A stretch of 10,950 bases of DNA from Clostridia bacterium (GCA_029239935.1 JARBTY010000092.1:1-10950); one strand, 5' to 3'; positions 1 to 7,980 are shown, counted from the first letter of the stretch. The notes: generated by a model not told the origin, from the sequence alone. A program made the numbers and translations.

Positions 1-1887
1 CCGCTTAATGCCAGTGACGGAGCGGTTACAACCCAATTTCCGATGACAACCCTAGAGGAATTAGGGCTTTTAAAGATGGATTTTTTGGGACTTAGGACAC
101 TTACAGTGATTGATAATGCTGTAAAACTCATTAAGAAAAATCATCATATCAACTTAGATATTGAAAAGATAAATGATGAGGACAGCAAGGTTTATGAGCT
201 CATTGCTTCAGGGAGTACAGACGGTATTTTTCAGCTTGAAAGTTCTGGCATGAAAGCTTTCATGAAGGAACTTGCTCCAACTAGTATGGAAGATATTATA
301 GCAGGAATATCTCTTTATAGGCCAGGCCCCATGGATTTTATTCCCAAATATATTCAAGGGAAAAAAGATGCTACCCGTATTACTTACACCCACCCAAGTC
401 TGAAACCTATACTAGAAAACACCTATGGATGTATTGTCTATCAGGAACAGGTGATGCAGATAGTGAGGGATTTGGCGGGTTATAGTCTAGGAAGAAGTGA
501 CCTCCTAAGACGTGCCATGAGTAAGAAAAAGTCTGATGTGATGCAAAAAGAACAAGCTATTTTCTTGTATGGAGACGGCAAAGAGGTAGATGGATGTATC
601 AAAAGAGGGATACCAAAGGAAACGGCAGAACAGATATTTGCAGATATGGTTGATTTTGCGAAATATGCTTTTAATAAATCCCATGCTGCGGCTTACGCTA
701 TCATAGCCTACCAGACAGCTTATTTAAAAACCTACTATAAAGTAGAATTTATGGCGGCGCTGATGACTTCAGTGATGGATATTTCAAATAAAATTACCAT
801 TTATATTGATAACTGCAAAAAGATGGCTATTGAAGTGCAGCCACCAGATATTAATAGTGGATTTGCGTATTTTGATGCAAAAGATAACCATATTATCTAT
901 GGGCTGGCTGCTATTAAAAATGTAGGAAGAAATGTGATTGATAGAATCGTTGAAGAAAGAGAAAAGCGTGGTAAATTTAAAAGTCTTACAGATTTTTATA
1001 ACCGTATGGAGGCAAAGGATACCAATAAAAGAAGTATAGAAAGTCTTATATTTGCAGGAGCTTTTGATTCCTTAGGGGGGAAACGCAGTCAGTACATTGC
1101 AGCTTATAAACAAATCTCCAGCGGCATTTCTTTAAACAGAAAAAATAATGTAGCTGGTCAGATGGATTTGTTTGCTCTCAACACGGGTGATGTCATAGAG
1201 GATAAAGATCATCTGCCCATGATGGAGGAATTTGACCAAAAGGACTTGCTAAGCTATGAAAAAGAGGTTATGGGTATTTATCTCAGTGGACATCCGCTGG
1301 ATAAGGTCAGAAGTGTACTAGAAAAGTACACTTCGGTGACAAGTGGTGATCTTGAATACAAGGAAGACGAAGACGAAGGGCCATATGACGGTCAGAGGGT
1401 TGCGGCTGGAGGTATTTTGGTAGATAAACGTATTATTTTCACAAAAACCAATAAAAAGATGGCCTTTTTGACACTAGAAGATACAACTGGTACGATGGAA
1501 GTTATTATATTTCCTACCATTTACGAGCAGTTTGCAAAACTTAGTGAGGAAAGTGTTTTTGTTGTTAAGGGCAGAATATCTATTAAAGAAGAAACAACGG
1601 CAGTCATTCTTGCAGATGACATAACAAGTCTTGAAATACTTTTAAACCCCGGAAACCAACAGTGTATCCTGTTACTCTTAGATGAGAAAAAACGTACCAA
1701 AGAAATAAGAGAAAAATTAGTACACATATTTAATAAATATCCAGGAAAAACTAAAATTATCGTAGAAAATGTAGAAGACGGCAGTCAAAAGGCATTCCCA
1801 AGTAGATATAATGTACAACCTAAAGAAGAACTAAGACAAGAATTAATCGCTTTGTTAGGCGAAAAATCGATAGTAGTCAACAAATAG
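1..1887 (+). CDS. dnaE: DNA polymerase III subunit alpha, C-terminal part (5' end outside window)
   Basis: Replicative DNA polymerase (C-family), partial. The frame is open from base 1 and 14 codons precede the first ATG at 43, so that ATG is internal. About 628 residues remain of a protein usually near 1150. The KMDFLGLRTLT motif carries what should be the third catalytic aspartate (codon at 79-81; E. coli D555 by recalled alignment). The other two aspartates and the PHP domain lie upstream of the window. Further along are typical alpha-subunit blocks such as GIFQLESSGM, SLYRPGPMDFIP and FNKSHAAAYA. A helix-hairpin-helix region follows (about 898-1010), then QMDLF (1159-1173), which matches the internal sliding-clamp-binding motif. 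An OB-fold lies near residues 465-540. DnaE is distinguished from PolC by this domain order and by the absence of an inserted exonuclease. The gene is intact to its TAG stop. No terminator is seen after it, so read-through into pfkA is possible. Confidence 0.97.
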   Translation, partial: PLNASDGAVTTQFPMTTLEELGLLKMDFLGLRTLTVIDNAVKLIKKNHHINLDIEKINDEDSKVYELIASGSTDGIFQLESSGMKAFMKELAPTSMEDIIAGISLYRPGPMDFIPKYIQGKKDATRITYTHPSLKPILENTYGCIVYQEQVMQIVRDLAGYSLGRSDLLRRAMSKKKSDVMQKEQAIFLYGDGKEVDGCIKRGIPKETAEQIFADMVDFAKYAFNKSHAAAYAIIAYQTAYLKTYYKVEFMAALMTSVMDISNKITIYIDNCKKMAIEVQPPDINSGFAYFDAKDNHIIYGLAAIKNVGRNVIDRIVEEREKRGKFKSLTDFYNRMEAKDTNKRSIESLIFAGAFDSLGGKRSQYIAAYKQISSGISLNRKNNVAGQMDLFALNTGDVIEDKDHLPMMEEFDQKDLLSYEKEVMGIYLSGHPLDKVRSVLEKYTSVTSGDLEYKEDEDEGPYDGQRVAAGGILVDKRIIFTKTNKKMAFLTLEDTTGTMEVIIFPTIYEQFAKLSEESVFVVKGRISIKEETTAVILADDITSLEILLNPGNQQCILLLLDEKKRTKEIREKLVHIFNKYPGKTKIIVENVEDGSQKAFPSRYNVQPKEELRQELIALLGEKSIVVNK

Positions 1888-1935
1888 AAATAAGGTTCTT
1901 GCTATTTAAAAGAGATTTAAGTAAAATAAAGAAGA

Positions 1936-1964
1936 TTGAAAAGACCGGCAATAATCTGCATGAT
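1936..1964 (+). promoter_or_regulatory. possible sigma-A promoter for pfkA-pyk
   Basis: TTGAAA (1936-1941) and CATGAT (1959-1964) are separated by 17 bases, matching the consensus at 5/6 and 4/6 positions. Transcription would start near 1971 and give a leader of about 74 bases before pfkA. The 157-base dnaE-pfkA gap has no gene. It also holds an 8-base palindrome ATCCGGAT (1970-1977) with no operator I recognise. In AT-rich DNA such matches arise by chance. Confidence 0.3.
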
Positions 1965-2044
1965 AAACTATCCGGATTTCAAGTTACATCTTAACAAATA
2001 ATACGATATCAATGATTTAAAAACAACCATAGGGGGTTATTTTA

Positions 2045-3016
2045 ATGAGTAAAAAAGTAAATACAATAGGTGTTTTAACAAGCGGAGGCGATGCCCCAGG
2101 TATGAATGCTGCTATACGGGCAGTCGTAAGGGTTGGTATTGCACGAGGCATAAAAGTAATGGGTATTCAAAAAGGTTATAATGGGTTATTAACAGGAGAT
2201 GTAAGGGAATTAACGGCCAGAAGTGTATCAGATACTATTCAGCGTGGAGGAACAATCCTTCAAACAGCCCGCTGCCTTGAGTTCTTAAAACCAGAAGGAC
2301 AACAAAGAGGCGCTGAAATGTGTAAAGTGTTTGGCATGGACGGACTTGTTGTTATTGGAGGAGACGGCTCATTTCAAGGAGCCGAAAAACTGGCTAATTT
2401 AGGTATTAACACAATAGGTGTTCCAGGAACAATAGATTTAGATATTGCATGTACAGAGTACACCATTGGTTTTGATACAGCGGTTAACACGGCTATGGAT
2501 GCCATTAATAAAATTCGTGATACTTCTACATCTCATGAGCGATGTTCAATTGTAGAAGTTATGGGAAGAAATGCAGGATATATTGCCCTGTGGTGTGGTA
2601 TCAGCTCAGGTGCTGAACTTGTCCTGATCCCAGAGAAGCCTAGACTGTCAGATGAGGAAATTATTAAAGCCATCCTTCAAAACAAACATAATGGAAAGAA
2701 AAACTATATTATTATTGTTGCAGAAGGTATTGGTGGGTCGGAAAAACTGGCCAAAAAAATTCAGCAAGTTACAGGGATTGAGTCACGAGCAACCATTTTA
2801 GGGCATCTTCAAAGAGGGGGATCTCCAACAGCGGTAGACCGTATTCATGCCTCTATGATGGGTGCCAAAGCTGTGGATTTATTATGCGAAGGAAAAGCTA
2901 AAAGAGTCGTGGCGTATGTTAATGGACAATATGTGGATTATGATATTAATGAGGCCCTTGCAATGACAAAAGATATTGATGAATATATGTATGAAGTAAG
3001 TAATTTATTAATTTAA
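2045..3016 (+). CDS. pfkA: ATP-dependent 6-phosphofructokinase
   Basis: Phosphorylates fructose 6-phosphate to fructose 1,6-bisphosphate with ATP in the cytosol, the committed step of glycolysis. Length 323 residues is close to the bacterial group I tetrameric enzyme (about 320). Seen: nucleotide-binding GVLTSGGDAPGMNAAIR (9-25), TARC (74-77), GGDGS (105-109), catalytic loop TIDLD with D131 and D133, substrate arginines R166, R175, R248 and R257, and H254 (roles by recalled alignment to the B. stearothermophilus enzyme). GGDGS, rather than GGDD, points to ATP and not pyrophosphate as donor. The usual TIDND is TIDLD here and the following GT(D) is CTE. The effector-site arginine R211 appears to be N216, while R25, R29, R158 and K218 remain, so control by ADP or PEP may differ. 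The ATG start follows AGGGGG (2031-2036) by 8 bases. pyk follows after 23 bases, so the two are probably one operon. Confidence 0.97.
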   Translation: MSKKVNTIGVLTSGGDAPGMNAAIRAVVRVGIARGIKVMGIQKGYNGLLTGDVRELTARSVSDTIQRGGTILQTARCLEFLKPEGQQRGAEMCKVFGMDGLVVIGGDGSFQGAEKLANLGINTIGVPGTIDLDIACTEYTIGFDTAVNTAMDAINKIRDTSTSHERCSIVEVMGRNAGYIALWCGISSGAELVLIPEKPRLSDEEIIKAILQNKHNGKKNYIIIVAEGIGGSEKLAKKIQQVTGIESRATILGHLQRGGSPTAVDRIHASMMGAKAVDLLCEGKAKRVVAYVNGQYVDYDINEALAMTKDIDEYMYEVSNLLI

Positions 3017-3039
3017 TAAGCCATGTAAGGGAGTAGAAT

Positions 3040-4803
3040 ATGCGTAAAACTAAAATAATAGCAACACTAGGACCTAAGACCAGAGATGCTGAGTCTATAA
3101 CAAAGTTTATGGAGATAGGCATTGATGCAATCCGTATCAATTTTTCTCATGATAATCATGAGATTCACGGTGAGACAGTAAAAAAAGTAATACAGGTAAG
3201 AGAAGCGTTAAAAAGACCTGTCCCGCTTATTTTGGATACAAAGGGCCCTGAGATTCGTACAGGTGTGATGAAAGAGGATAAAGACTATAGACTTAATATC
3301 GGAGAAACTTTTATTCTCACCACCGAAGAAATAGAGGGGGATCATACGAGAGTGAGTGTGACTTACAAAGGGCTGGCAGATGATATGAAACCTGGTAGCA
3401 GAATTTTGATAGATGATGGCTTGATTGAACTCAAAGTTAAAGAGATTAATGGTCCAGAGATAGTGTGTAATATTGAAAACGGAGGGATGTTGGGTTCTCG
3501 TAAGGGGATTAATATACCTGATGTTTTTGTTAATTTACCGCCACTTACTGACAAAGATATTGCAGATATTAAGTTTGGAGCTAAAGTTGGTTTTGACTAT
3601 ATTGCAGCCTCCTTTATCCGCTGTGCCCACGATGTCATTAAGATTCGCCAAATATTAGAAGAAAACGGTGGTGCAGATATTCAAATCATTGCTAAGATTG
3701 AAAATAGAGATGGTGTCAATAACATTGATGAGATTTTAGAAGTTTCAGATGCTATTATGGTTGCCAGAGGAGACTTAGGCGTTGAAATCCCAGCGGAAGA
3801 AGTACCTGTTGTTCAGAAGATTCTCATCAAAAAAGCAAATTTAGCAGGCAAACCAGTTATCACTGCTACACAGATGTTGGATTCTATGATTAGAAATCCA
3901 AGACCAACAAGAGCAGAGGCCAGTGATGTTGCCAATGCCATCTTTGATGGCACTTCGGGTATTATGCTTTCAGGGGAAACAGCAAAAGGGGATTATCCTC
4001 TCGAAGCCATAAAGATGATGGATCGTATTGCAAAGACTGCAGAAGCAGAAAAAGAAAACCATAAAGAGCATATAGCGGAAGAACATTATGGGTTAAGTAT
4101 GACCAATGCTGTCAGCCATGCGACGTGCAGCACAGCAAAAGAATTAGGGGCTGCATGTATTGTGACAATCACCAAGTCAGGTTATACAGCACGGGCTGTC
4201 TCAAAATTTAAGCCACAATCACCTATTATGGCTTGTACAACCAGCGAAAGAGTGTTAAGACAGCTGAGCCTTGTATGGGGATGTACACCGATTCTTATAG
4301 AATACAAGGAAAAGGATTCAACCGATGATGTTTTTGCAAAGGCAGTGCAAAAGATAGAAGATATGGGTTTTGTCAAGCAAGGAGATATTATTGTGTTATC
4401 AGCAGGGGTGCCGGTAGGCATTGCCGGGACAACGAATATTATGAAGGTACAGTATGTAGGAAATGTACTGGCTAAGGGCAAAGGTTATGGGAAAAAAAGT
4501 GTAACTGGAAAAGCGAGTGTTATTAAAGTATTAGATGAAGCACATAAATACTTTAAAAAAGGAGATATATTGGTTGTGAACAAGACAAACAATACCTATC
4601 TTCCTTATATGAAAAAAGCAAGTGCTATTATTGTAGAGGATAGCTCTTCAGAAGATAGCAATCATGCGGTCATAGTGGGAAGGACCCTAGACATTCCCGT
4701 TATTATAGGTGCAACGAATATTGTAGAGATTTTGAGGAATTCTACAATTATCACCGTAGACAGTGAAAAAGGATATGTCTATAATGGTGCTATAGAGGCA
4801 TAA
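3040..4803 (+). CDS. pyk: pyruvate kinase with C-terminal PEP-utiliser-like domain
   Basis: Transfers phosphate from phosphoenolpyruvate to ADP, giving pyruvate and ATP, the last step of glycolysis. The 587 residues equal the long Bacillus-type enzyme and exceed the roughly 470 of the short form. Domain order: A (1-70 and about 165-345) with RINFSH (32-37), LDTKGPEIRTG (65-75), IIAKIENRDG (216-225), ARGDLGVE (242-249) and ITATQML (274-280). Domain B lies at about 72-165 and domain C at about 350-472. An extra domain (about 480-587) resembles the swivelling histidine domain of PEP-utilising enzymes. K219, E221, D245 and T277 are the expected catalytic residues. E71 corresponds to rabbit E117, a marker of potassium-dependent enzymes. 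In the extra domain the usual TSH is SNH (540-542). AAGGGAG (3027-3033) sits 6 bases before ATG. The gene follows pfkA closely and ends at a terminator. Confidence 0.97.
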   Translation: MRKTKIIATLGPKTRDAESITKFMEIGIDAIRINFSHDNHEIHGETVKKVIQVREALKRPVPLILDTKGPEIRTGVMKEDKDYRLNIGETFILTTEEIEGDHTRVSVTYKGLADDMKPGSRILIDDGLIELKVKEINGPEIVCNIENGGMLGSRKGINIPDVFVNLPPLTDKDIADIKFGAKVGFDYIAASFIRCAHDVIKIRQILEENGGADIQIIAKIENRDGVNNIDEILEVSDAIMVARGDLGVEIPAEEVPVVQKILIKKANLAGKPVITATQMLDSMIRNPRPTRAEASDVANAIFDGTSGIMLSGETAKGDYPLEAIKMMDRIAKTAEAEKENHKEHIAEEHYGLSMTNAVSHATCSTAKELGAACIVTITKSGYTARAVSKFKPQSPIMACTTSERVLRQLSLVWGCTPILIEYKEKDSTDDVFAKAVQKIEDMGFVKQGDIIVLSAGVPVGIAGTTNIMKVQYVGNVLAKGKGYGKKSVTGKASVIKVLDEAHKYFKKGDILVVNKTNNTYLPYMKKASAIIVEDSSSEDSNHAVIVGRTLDIPVIIGATNIVEILRNSTIITVDSEKGYVYNGAIEA

Positions 4804-4810
4804 TATCAGG

Positions 4811-4848
4811 TGGCAGTTGTTTTAGAAGCAGCTGCCATTTAATTTTTT
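4811..4848 (+). terminator. Rho-independent terminator after pyk
   Basis: A 9-bp stem, TGGCAGTTG (4811-4819) with CAGCTGCCA (4829-4837), has one G-U pair and a 9-base loop. It is followed by a T-rich tract (TTTAATTTTTT, 4838-4848). It lies directly after the pyk stop and ends the pfkA-pyk operon. Confidence 0.88.
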
Positions 4849-4878
4849 GTTATAGTTTTATAAAAAAAATATTAGCTC

Positions 4879-4907
4879 TAGATATTTTATAAAGTATGGT
4901 TTAAAAT
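4879..4907 (+). promoter_or_regulatory. possible promoter for ktrB-ktrA
   Basis: TAGATA (4879-4884) and TAAAAT (4902-4907), spaced 17 bases, match the consensus at 4/6 and 5/6 positions. They lie between the pyk terminator and ktrB, where a promoter is expected, but the region is so AT-rich that the assignment is weak. Confidence 0.27.
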
Positions 4908-4945
4908 AGACTAATAATTAATTTATCATTTAAGGAGATACAAAA

Positions 4946-6367
4946 ATGAAGCAGCAAGATACTCCAGGATTTTTAAAGGCAAAGCATAGTGTGATCGCCT
5001 CAAAATATCTTGATCCGTCTCAAGTGCTTGTTATAGGGTTTTTAATTGTTATATTGGTGGGAACTATCTTACTGATGCTGCCTATCAGTAGCAGCAGAGG
5101 CAATGCTACCGAGTTTATTGATGCACTTTTTACAACGACCTCAGCGGTTTGTGTAACAGGACTCGTCATTGTGAATACGTTAGAGTATTGGTCAACTTTT
5201 GGGAAAGCAGTCATTTTGTTGTGCATTCAAATAGGTGGCTTGGGCTTTATGACGTTGGTAGGTATGATTTTTATTATCACAGGCAAAAGGATTACACTAA
5301 AAAGCAGGCTTATTATGCAGGAAGCTTTTAATTATGACACAACTGCAGGGATTGTAAGATTTACGAAAAAGATTTTTATTGGGACACTCTTGGTGGAGTT
5401 AATAGGAGCTATACTTCTTTGTTTTACATTTATCCCACAGCATGGTCTCATCAAAGGGATAGGATATTCTATATTCCACTCAATATCGGCCTTCTGTAAT
5501 GCGGGATTCGACTTGGTAGGAGGCAATAGCTTGACGCCTTATGTAGGTAATGATATAGTGAACTTCACTATAATGGCACTCATTATACTAGGGGGCTTAG
5601 GTTTTAGTGTATGGCTGGATACGTTAAAAGCTATCAAAATCAAACTGCATTCCGCCGAACATTTTACATGGAAGCAAGCTTTTTATAAACTGACTTTGCA
5701 CACAAGGCTGGTATGGGTTATTACTATTGCATTAATTGTCATTGGTTTTATATTTTTCTTTTTGGTGGAGTTTACAAATGCAAATACTTTAGGTAATCTG
5801 ACTTTAAAACAGAAGATTTATGCGGCACTGTTCCAGTCTGTATCCCCTCGTACAGCAGGGTTTAATACCTTAACGCTGCCGGAACTTACTAATGCTTCAA
5901 AAATTATGACCATGATTTTAATGTTTATTGGAGGGTCACCAGCTGGAACGGCTGGAGGAATAAAAACGGTGACAATGGGCGTTCTTATCTTATGTGCTAT
6001 TTCCACCATAAAAGGTAGGGAGCATACTGTAGTATTCAAAAAGAAAATTCCCTTTATCATTATTGCAAGAGCCATGGCTATTATTATGATTTCTATCAGT
6101 TTGGTGATTGTGATGTTAATGGTTTTAACATTTTCAGAAGATGCCAGTTTTATGGAGATCCTTTTTGAAATTATATCTGCATTTGGAACTGTCGGCCTTA
6201 CTTTAGGCCTTACACCACAGTTGACATTTATAGGTAAATTAACGATTATTGTGGCCATGTTTATAGGAAGACTTGGGCCGATAACAATGGCAGTGGCCCT
6301 AATGATGAGGCAAGGAAAAGACAAAGAAAATATACAATATCCGGAAGAAAGAGTCTTAGTTGGATAG
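4946..6367 (+). CDS. ktrB: potassium uptake channel subunit, TrkH/KtrB family
   Basis: Membrane pore of a Trk/Ktr potassium importer, 473 residues, with many hydrophobic helices. The four-fold M1-P-M2 architecture is visible from four selectivity-filter loops: TSAVCVTGL (65-73, G72), AFCNAGFD (182-189, G187), SPRTAGFN (300-307, G305) and SAFGTVGLT (411-419, G417). The segment GGSPAGTAGGIKT (329-341) corresponds to the intramembrane gating loop of KtrB. The cytosolic N-terminus (about 1-25) precedes the first helix. I prefer KtrB over TrkH because the partner encoded next is a single-RCK KtrA of about 220 residues rather than the duplicated TrkA of about 460; in published systems Ktr couples potassium uptake to sodium. 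AAGGAG (4932-4937) lies 8 bases before ATG. ktrA follows after 18 bases, indicating one operon. No cyclic di-AMP riboswitch is visible in the short leader. Confidence 0.95.
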   Translation: MKQQDTPGFLKAKHSVIASKYLDPSQVLVIGFLIVILVGTILLMLPISSSRGNATEFIDALFTTTSAVCVTGLVIVNTLEYWSTFGKAVILLCIQIGGLGFMTLVGMIFIITGKRITLKSRLIMQEAFNYDTTAGIVRFTKKIFIGTLLVELIGAILLCFTFIPQHGLIKGIGYSIFHSISAFCNAGFDLVGGNSLTPYVGNDIVNFTIMALIILGGLGFSVWLDTLKAIKIKLHSAEHFTWKQAFYKLTLHTRLVWVITIALIVIGFIFFFLVEFTNANTLGNLTLKQKIYAALFQSVSPRTAGFNTLTLPELTNASKIMTMILMFIGGSPAGTAGGIKTVTMGVLILCAISTIKGREHTVVFKKKIPFIIIARAMAIIMISISLVIVMLMVLTFSEDASFMEILFEIISAFGTVGLTLGLTPQLTFIGKLTIIVAMFIGRLGPITMAVALMMRQGKDKENIQYPEERVLVG

Positions 6368-6385
6368 CGTTGAGGAGGAAAAAAC

Positions 6386-7051
6386 ATGAGAGCAAAACAA
6401 TTCGCTGTATTTGGTTTGGGAAGATTTGGCATTAGCGTGGCAACGACCTTGGCTGAGGCTGGTTATGAAGTAATGGTTGTAGATAAGTCAGAAGATAAAG
6501 TACAGGATATATCAGCATTTGTAACCCATGCTGTACAAGCTGACGCAACAGATATGGATACCCTAAGATCTTTGGGAATTCGTAATTTTGATGTAGCTGT
6601 CGTATCCATAGGAAAAGATATTCAGTCAAGTATTATGATTACACTGCTGCTTAAAGAGATTGGTATTCCTTATGTAGTAGTTAAAGCAAGTACAGAAATT
6701 CATCAAAGAGTACTTCAAAAGCTTGGGGCAGACCGCATCATTTTGCCAGAGCATGAGATGGGCAAACGTATTGCAGCCAACCTTATTTCAGGGAATATTA
6801 TTGACTATATACAGCTTTCACCAGATTACAGTATTATGGAGATTTCAATCTTGCCTGAATGGAGCAATAGCACCATCAAGGATCTTAATGTAAGAGCTAA
6901 ATATGGTATTAACATCATTGCTGTGGAGCACGAGGGAAGTATCAATGTGTCACCAGAGCCTGACTATGTGCTTTTAAAAGATGATGTTTTGGTAGTAGTA
7001 GGTAATAATACTGCCCTTCATGCGTTAGAAGAAAAACGCCATGAAAAATAA
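6386..7051 (+). CDS. ktrA: KtrA, RCK-domain regulatory subunit of potassium uptake
   Basis: Cytosolic gating protein that forms a ring on KtrB and opens or closes the pore according to bound nucleotide. The 221 residues match Bacillus KtrA (about 222). The N-terminal RCK_N Rossmann domain shows GLGRFG (10-15) and the ribose-binding acidic residue D33 after the second strand, then NATE-like ADATD and LGIRNFD. The C-terminal RCK_C domain (about 135-221) contains DLNVRAKYG and ends with a typical DDVLVVVG strand. In the family, ATP or ADP binds RCK_N and cyclic di-AMP inhibits by binding RCK_C; ligand binding here is inferred from homology. GAGGAGG (6372-6378) is placed 7 bases before ATG. Its last 11 bases overlap the start of the methyltransferase gene. 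Confidence 0.95.
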   Translation: MRAKQFAVFGLGRFGISVATTLAEAGYEVMVVDKSEDKVQDISAFVTHAVQADATDMDTLRSLGIRNFDVAVVSIGKDIQSSIMITLLLKEIGIPYVVVKASTEIHQRVLQKLGADRIILPEHEMGKRIAANLISGNIIDYIQLSPDYSIMEISILPEWSNSTIKDLNVRAKYGINIIAVEHEGSINVSPEPDYVLLKDDVLVVVGNNTALHALEEKRHEK

Positions 7052-7832
7052 TATTATTAGCAGTATGCAAAATCCCATCATAAAACTAGTTGTACAGCTG
7101 CAAAAGAAAAAATCAACTAGGAAGAAAGAAAACTTGTTTGTGGTAGAAGGGGTCAAATCAGTAAATGAGATTCCCCAGGAGTATCATGTCAAATATTATA
7201 TTACCACTGAGCAGATTACCAAAGAAGAGCTTCCGCGTCTAGAAGAAAAAAAGTGGGTGGTGGTGACAGAAGAGGTTTATAGAGGTATTAGCGAAACCAT
7301 CACACCTCAAGGCGCTATGGCAGTGGTTGAAATACCTGTTAGAAGATTAGAACACTTAATAAATGAGAGGGACTCGTTTTATTTGGTGCTGGAAAATATT
7401 CAAGATCCCGGAAATCTTGGAACACTGATACGAACTGCCCATGCTTTTGGTGTTAGGGCTGTACTGGTTACAAAGGGGTCTGTGGATTTATACAGTCCCA
7501 AAGTGGTACGGTCTACGATGGGTTCATTATTCCATACTATGATATACGTTGATTATGAAATAGAGTCTTATGTAGACTACTTAAAGGATGCAGGGATTCC
7601 ATTGTATGTTACTATGCTGGAAGAGGCACAGCCAGTCTTTGAGATTCAGTTTCAGAACCCTTTAGCGATTGTGATAGGCAACGAAGGTAATGGGGTTTCA
7701 GACTATATGAAGCAGGCAGCCAATTATAGAATGATGATTCCTATGCCAGGAGGCAGTGAGTCTCTCAATGCTTCCATTGCGGGCTCTATTTGTATGTATG
7801 AAGTTATGAGGCAGATGAATAAACGAGGATAA
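7041..7832 (+). CDS. SpoU/TrmH-family RNA 2'-O-ribose methyltransferase
   Basis: Predicted SAM-dependent methylase of ribose 2'-OH in rRNA or tRNA, 263 residues. The N-terminal part (1-95) is the substrate-binding region typical of SpoU proteins. The C-terminal SPOUT knot shows motif 1, NIQDPGNLGTLIRTA (109-123, with N115 and the catalytic-type R121), motif 2, IGNEGNGV (202-209), and motif 3, IPMPGGSESLNAS (223-235). Overall it resembles B. subtilis YsgA and E. coli RlmB; the exact RNA target cannot be read from sequence, so no symbol is given. The start at 7041 overlaps ktrA by 11 bases and lacks a strong Shine-Dalgarno site, which suggests translational coupling. A second ATG at 7065 is possible, but the first one keeps the conserved early I-S-x-x-N-P-x-I-K pattern. 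In B. subtilis the homologue lies beside pheST; here asnS follows instead. Confidence 0.9.
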   Translation: MKNNIISSMQNPIIKLVVQLQKKKSTRKKENLFVVEGVKSVNEIPQEYHVKYYITTEQITKEELPRLEEKKWVVVTEEVYRGISETITPQGAMAVVEIPVRRLEHLINERDSFYLVLENIQDPGNLGTLIRTAHAFGVRAVLVTKGSVDLYSPKVVRSTMGSLFHTMIYVDYEIESYVDYLKDAGIPLYVTMLEEAQPVFEIQFQNPLAIVIGNEGNGVSDYMKQAANYRMMIPMPGGSESLNASIAGSICMYEVMRQMNKRG

Positions 7833-7835
7833 GGC

Positions 7836-7864
7836 TTGACAAAAACCCATAAAATACCTATAAT
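7836..7864 (+). promoter_or_regulatory. perfect-consensus sigma-A promoter upstream of asnS
   Basis: TTGACA (7836-7841) and TATAAT (7859-7864) are both exact consensus and exactly 17 bases apart. The promoter begins 4 bases after the methyltransferase stop. Transcription should start near 7870-7872, giving a leader of about 133 bases before asnS that contains a terminator-like hairpin. Confidence 0.85.
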
Positions 7865-7887
7865 TTTAAGCAGTAAAACAGTATTAG

Positions 7888-7922
7888 ACTTCGTTTCTTT
7901 TAAAAGAGGGGCGGAGTTTTTT
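7888..7922 (+). terminator. terminator-like hairpin between the promoter and asnS
   Basis: A 13-bp stem is formed by ACTTCGTTTCTTT (7888-7900) and AGAGGGGCGGAGT (7905-7917), with several G-U pairs and a 4-base loop. It is followed by TTTTTT (7917-7922). It works only in the plus direction. It could end the ktrB-ktrA-methyltransferase transcript. However, it also lies about 20 bases downstream of the consensus promoter start point, so it would terminate or attenuate asnS transcripts. A further TATAAT (7950-7955), with a poor -35 region, lies beyond it and might drive asnS on its own. Confidence 0.65.
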
Positions 7923-7953
7923 GCAGTTAAGCAAATGATTTAATAGGAGTATA

Positions 7954-7980
7954 ATGAATGTTAAGAGTAGAAGTGTATAA
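7954..7980 (+). other. possible leader mini-ORF (8 codons) before asnS
   Basis: ATG at 7954 follows AGGAG (7945-7949) by only 4 bases and reads M-N-V-K-S-R-S-V-stop. It ends 24 bases before the asnS start. It has one Asn codon, too few for a classical attenuator. It also overlaps a TATAAT element. It may be chance. Confidence 0.15.

Noticed and set aside
43..45. ATG at 43 as the start of a separate 614-residue gene
   Set aside because: The frame is open upstream to base 1 and the preceding residues continue the DnaE sequence (TTQFP before the MTTLEELG block), so it is an internal methionine.
1945..1975. Terminator between dnaE and pfkA formed by the two CCGG repeats
   Set aside because: Only a 4-bp core stem with a loop of more than 20 bases and no T-run follows, so it would not act as an intrinsic terminator.
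4182..4481. 99-residue minus-strand frame inside pyk
   Set aside because: Antisense to the conserved pyruvate kinase C domain, no ribosome site or family features.
4849..4945. Cyclic di-AMP (ydaO-type) riboswitch before ktrB
   Set aside because: Only about 97 AT-rich bases are available, with none of the conserved GC-containing elements of that riboswitch.
5818..6432. 204-residue open frame on the minus strand opposite ktrB
   Set aside because: It lies fully antisense to a gene with clear selectivity-filter motifs and has no recognisable domain; it is a shadow frame.
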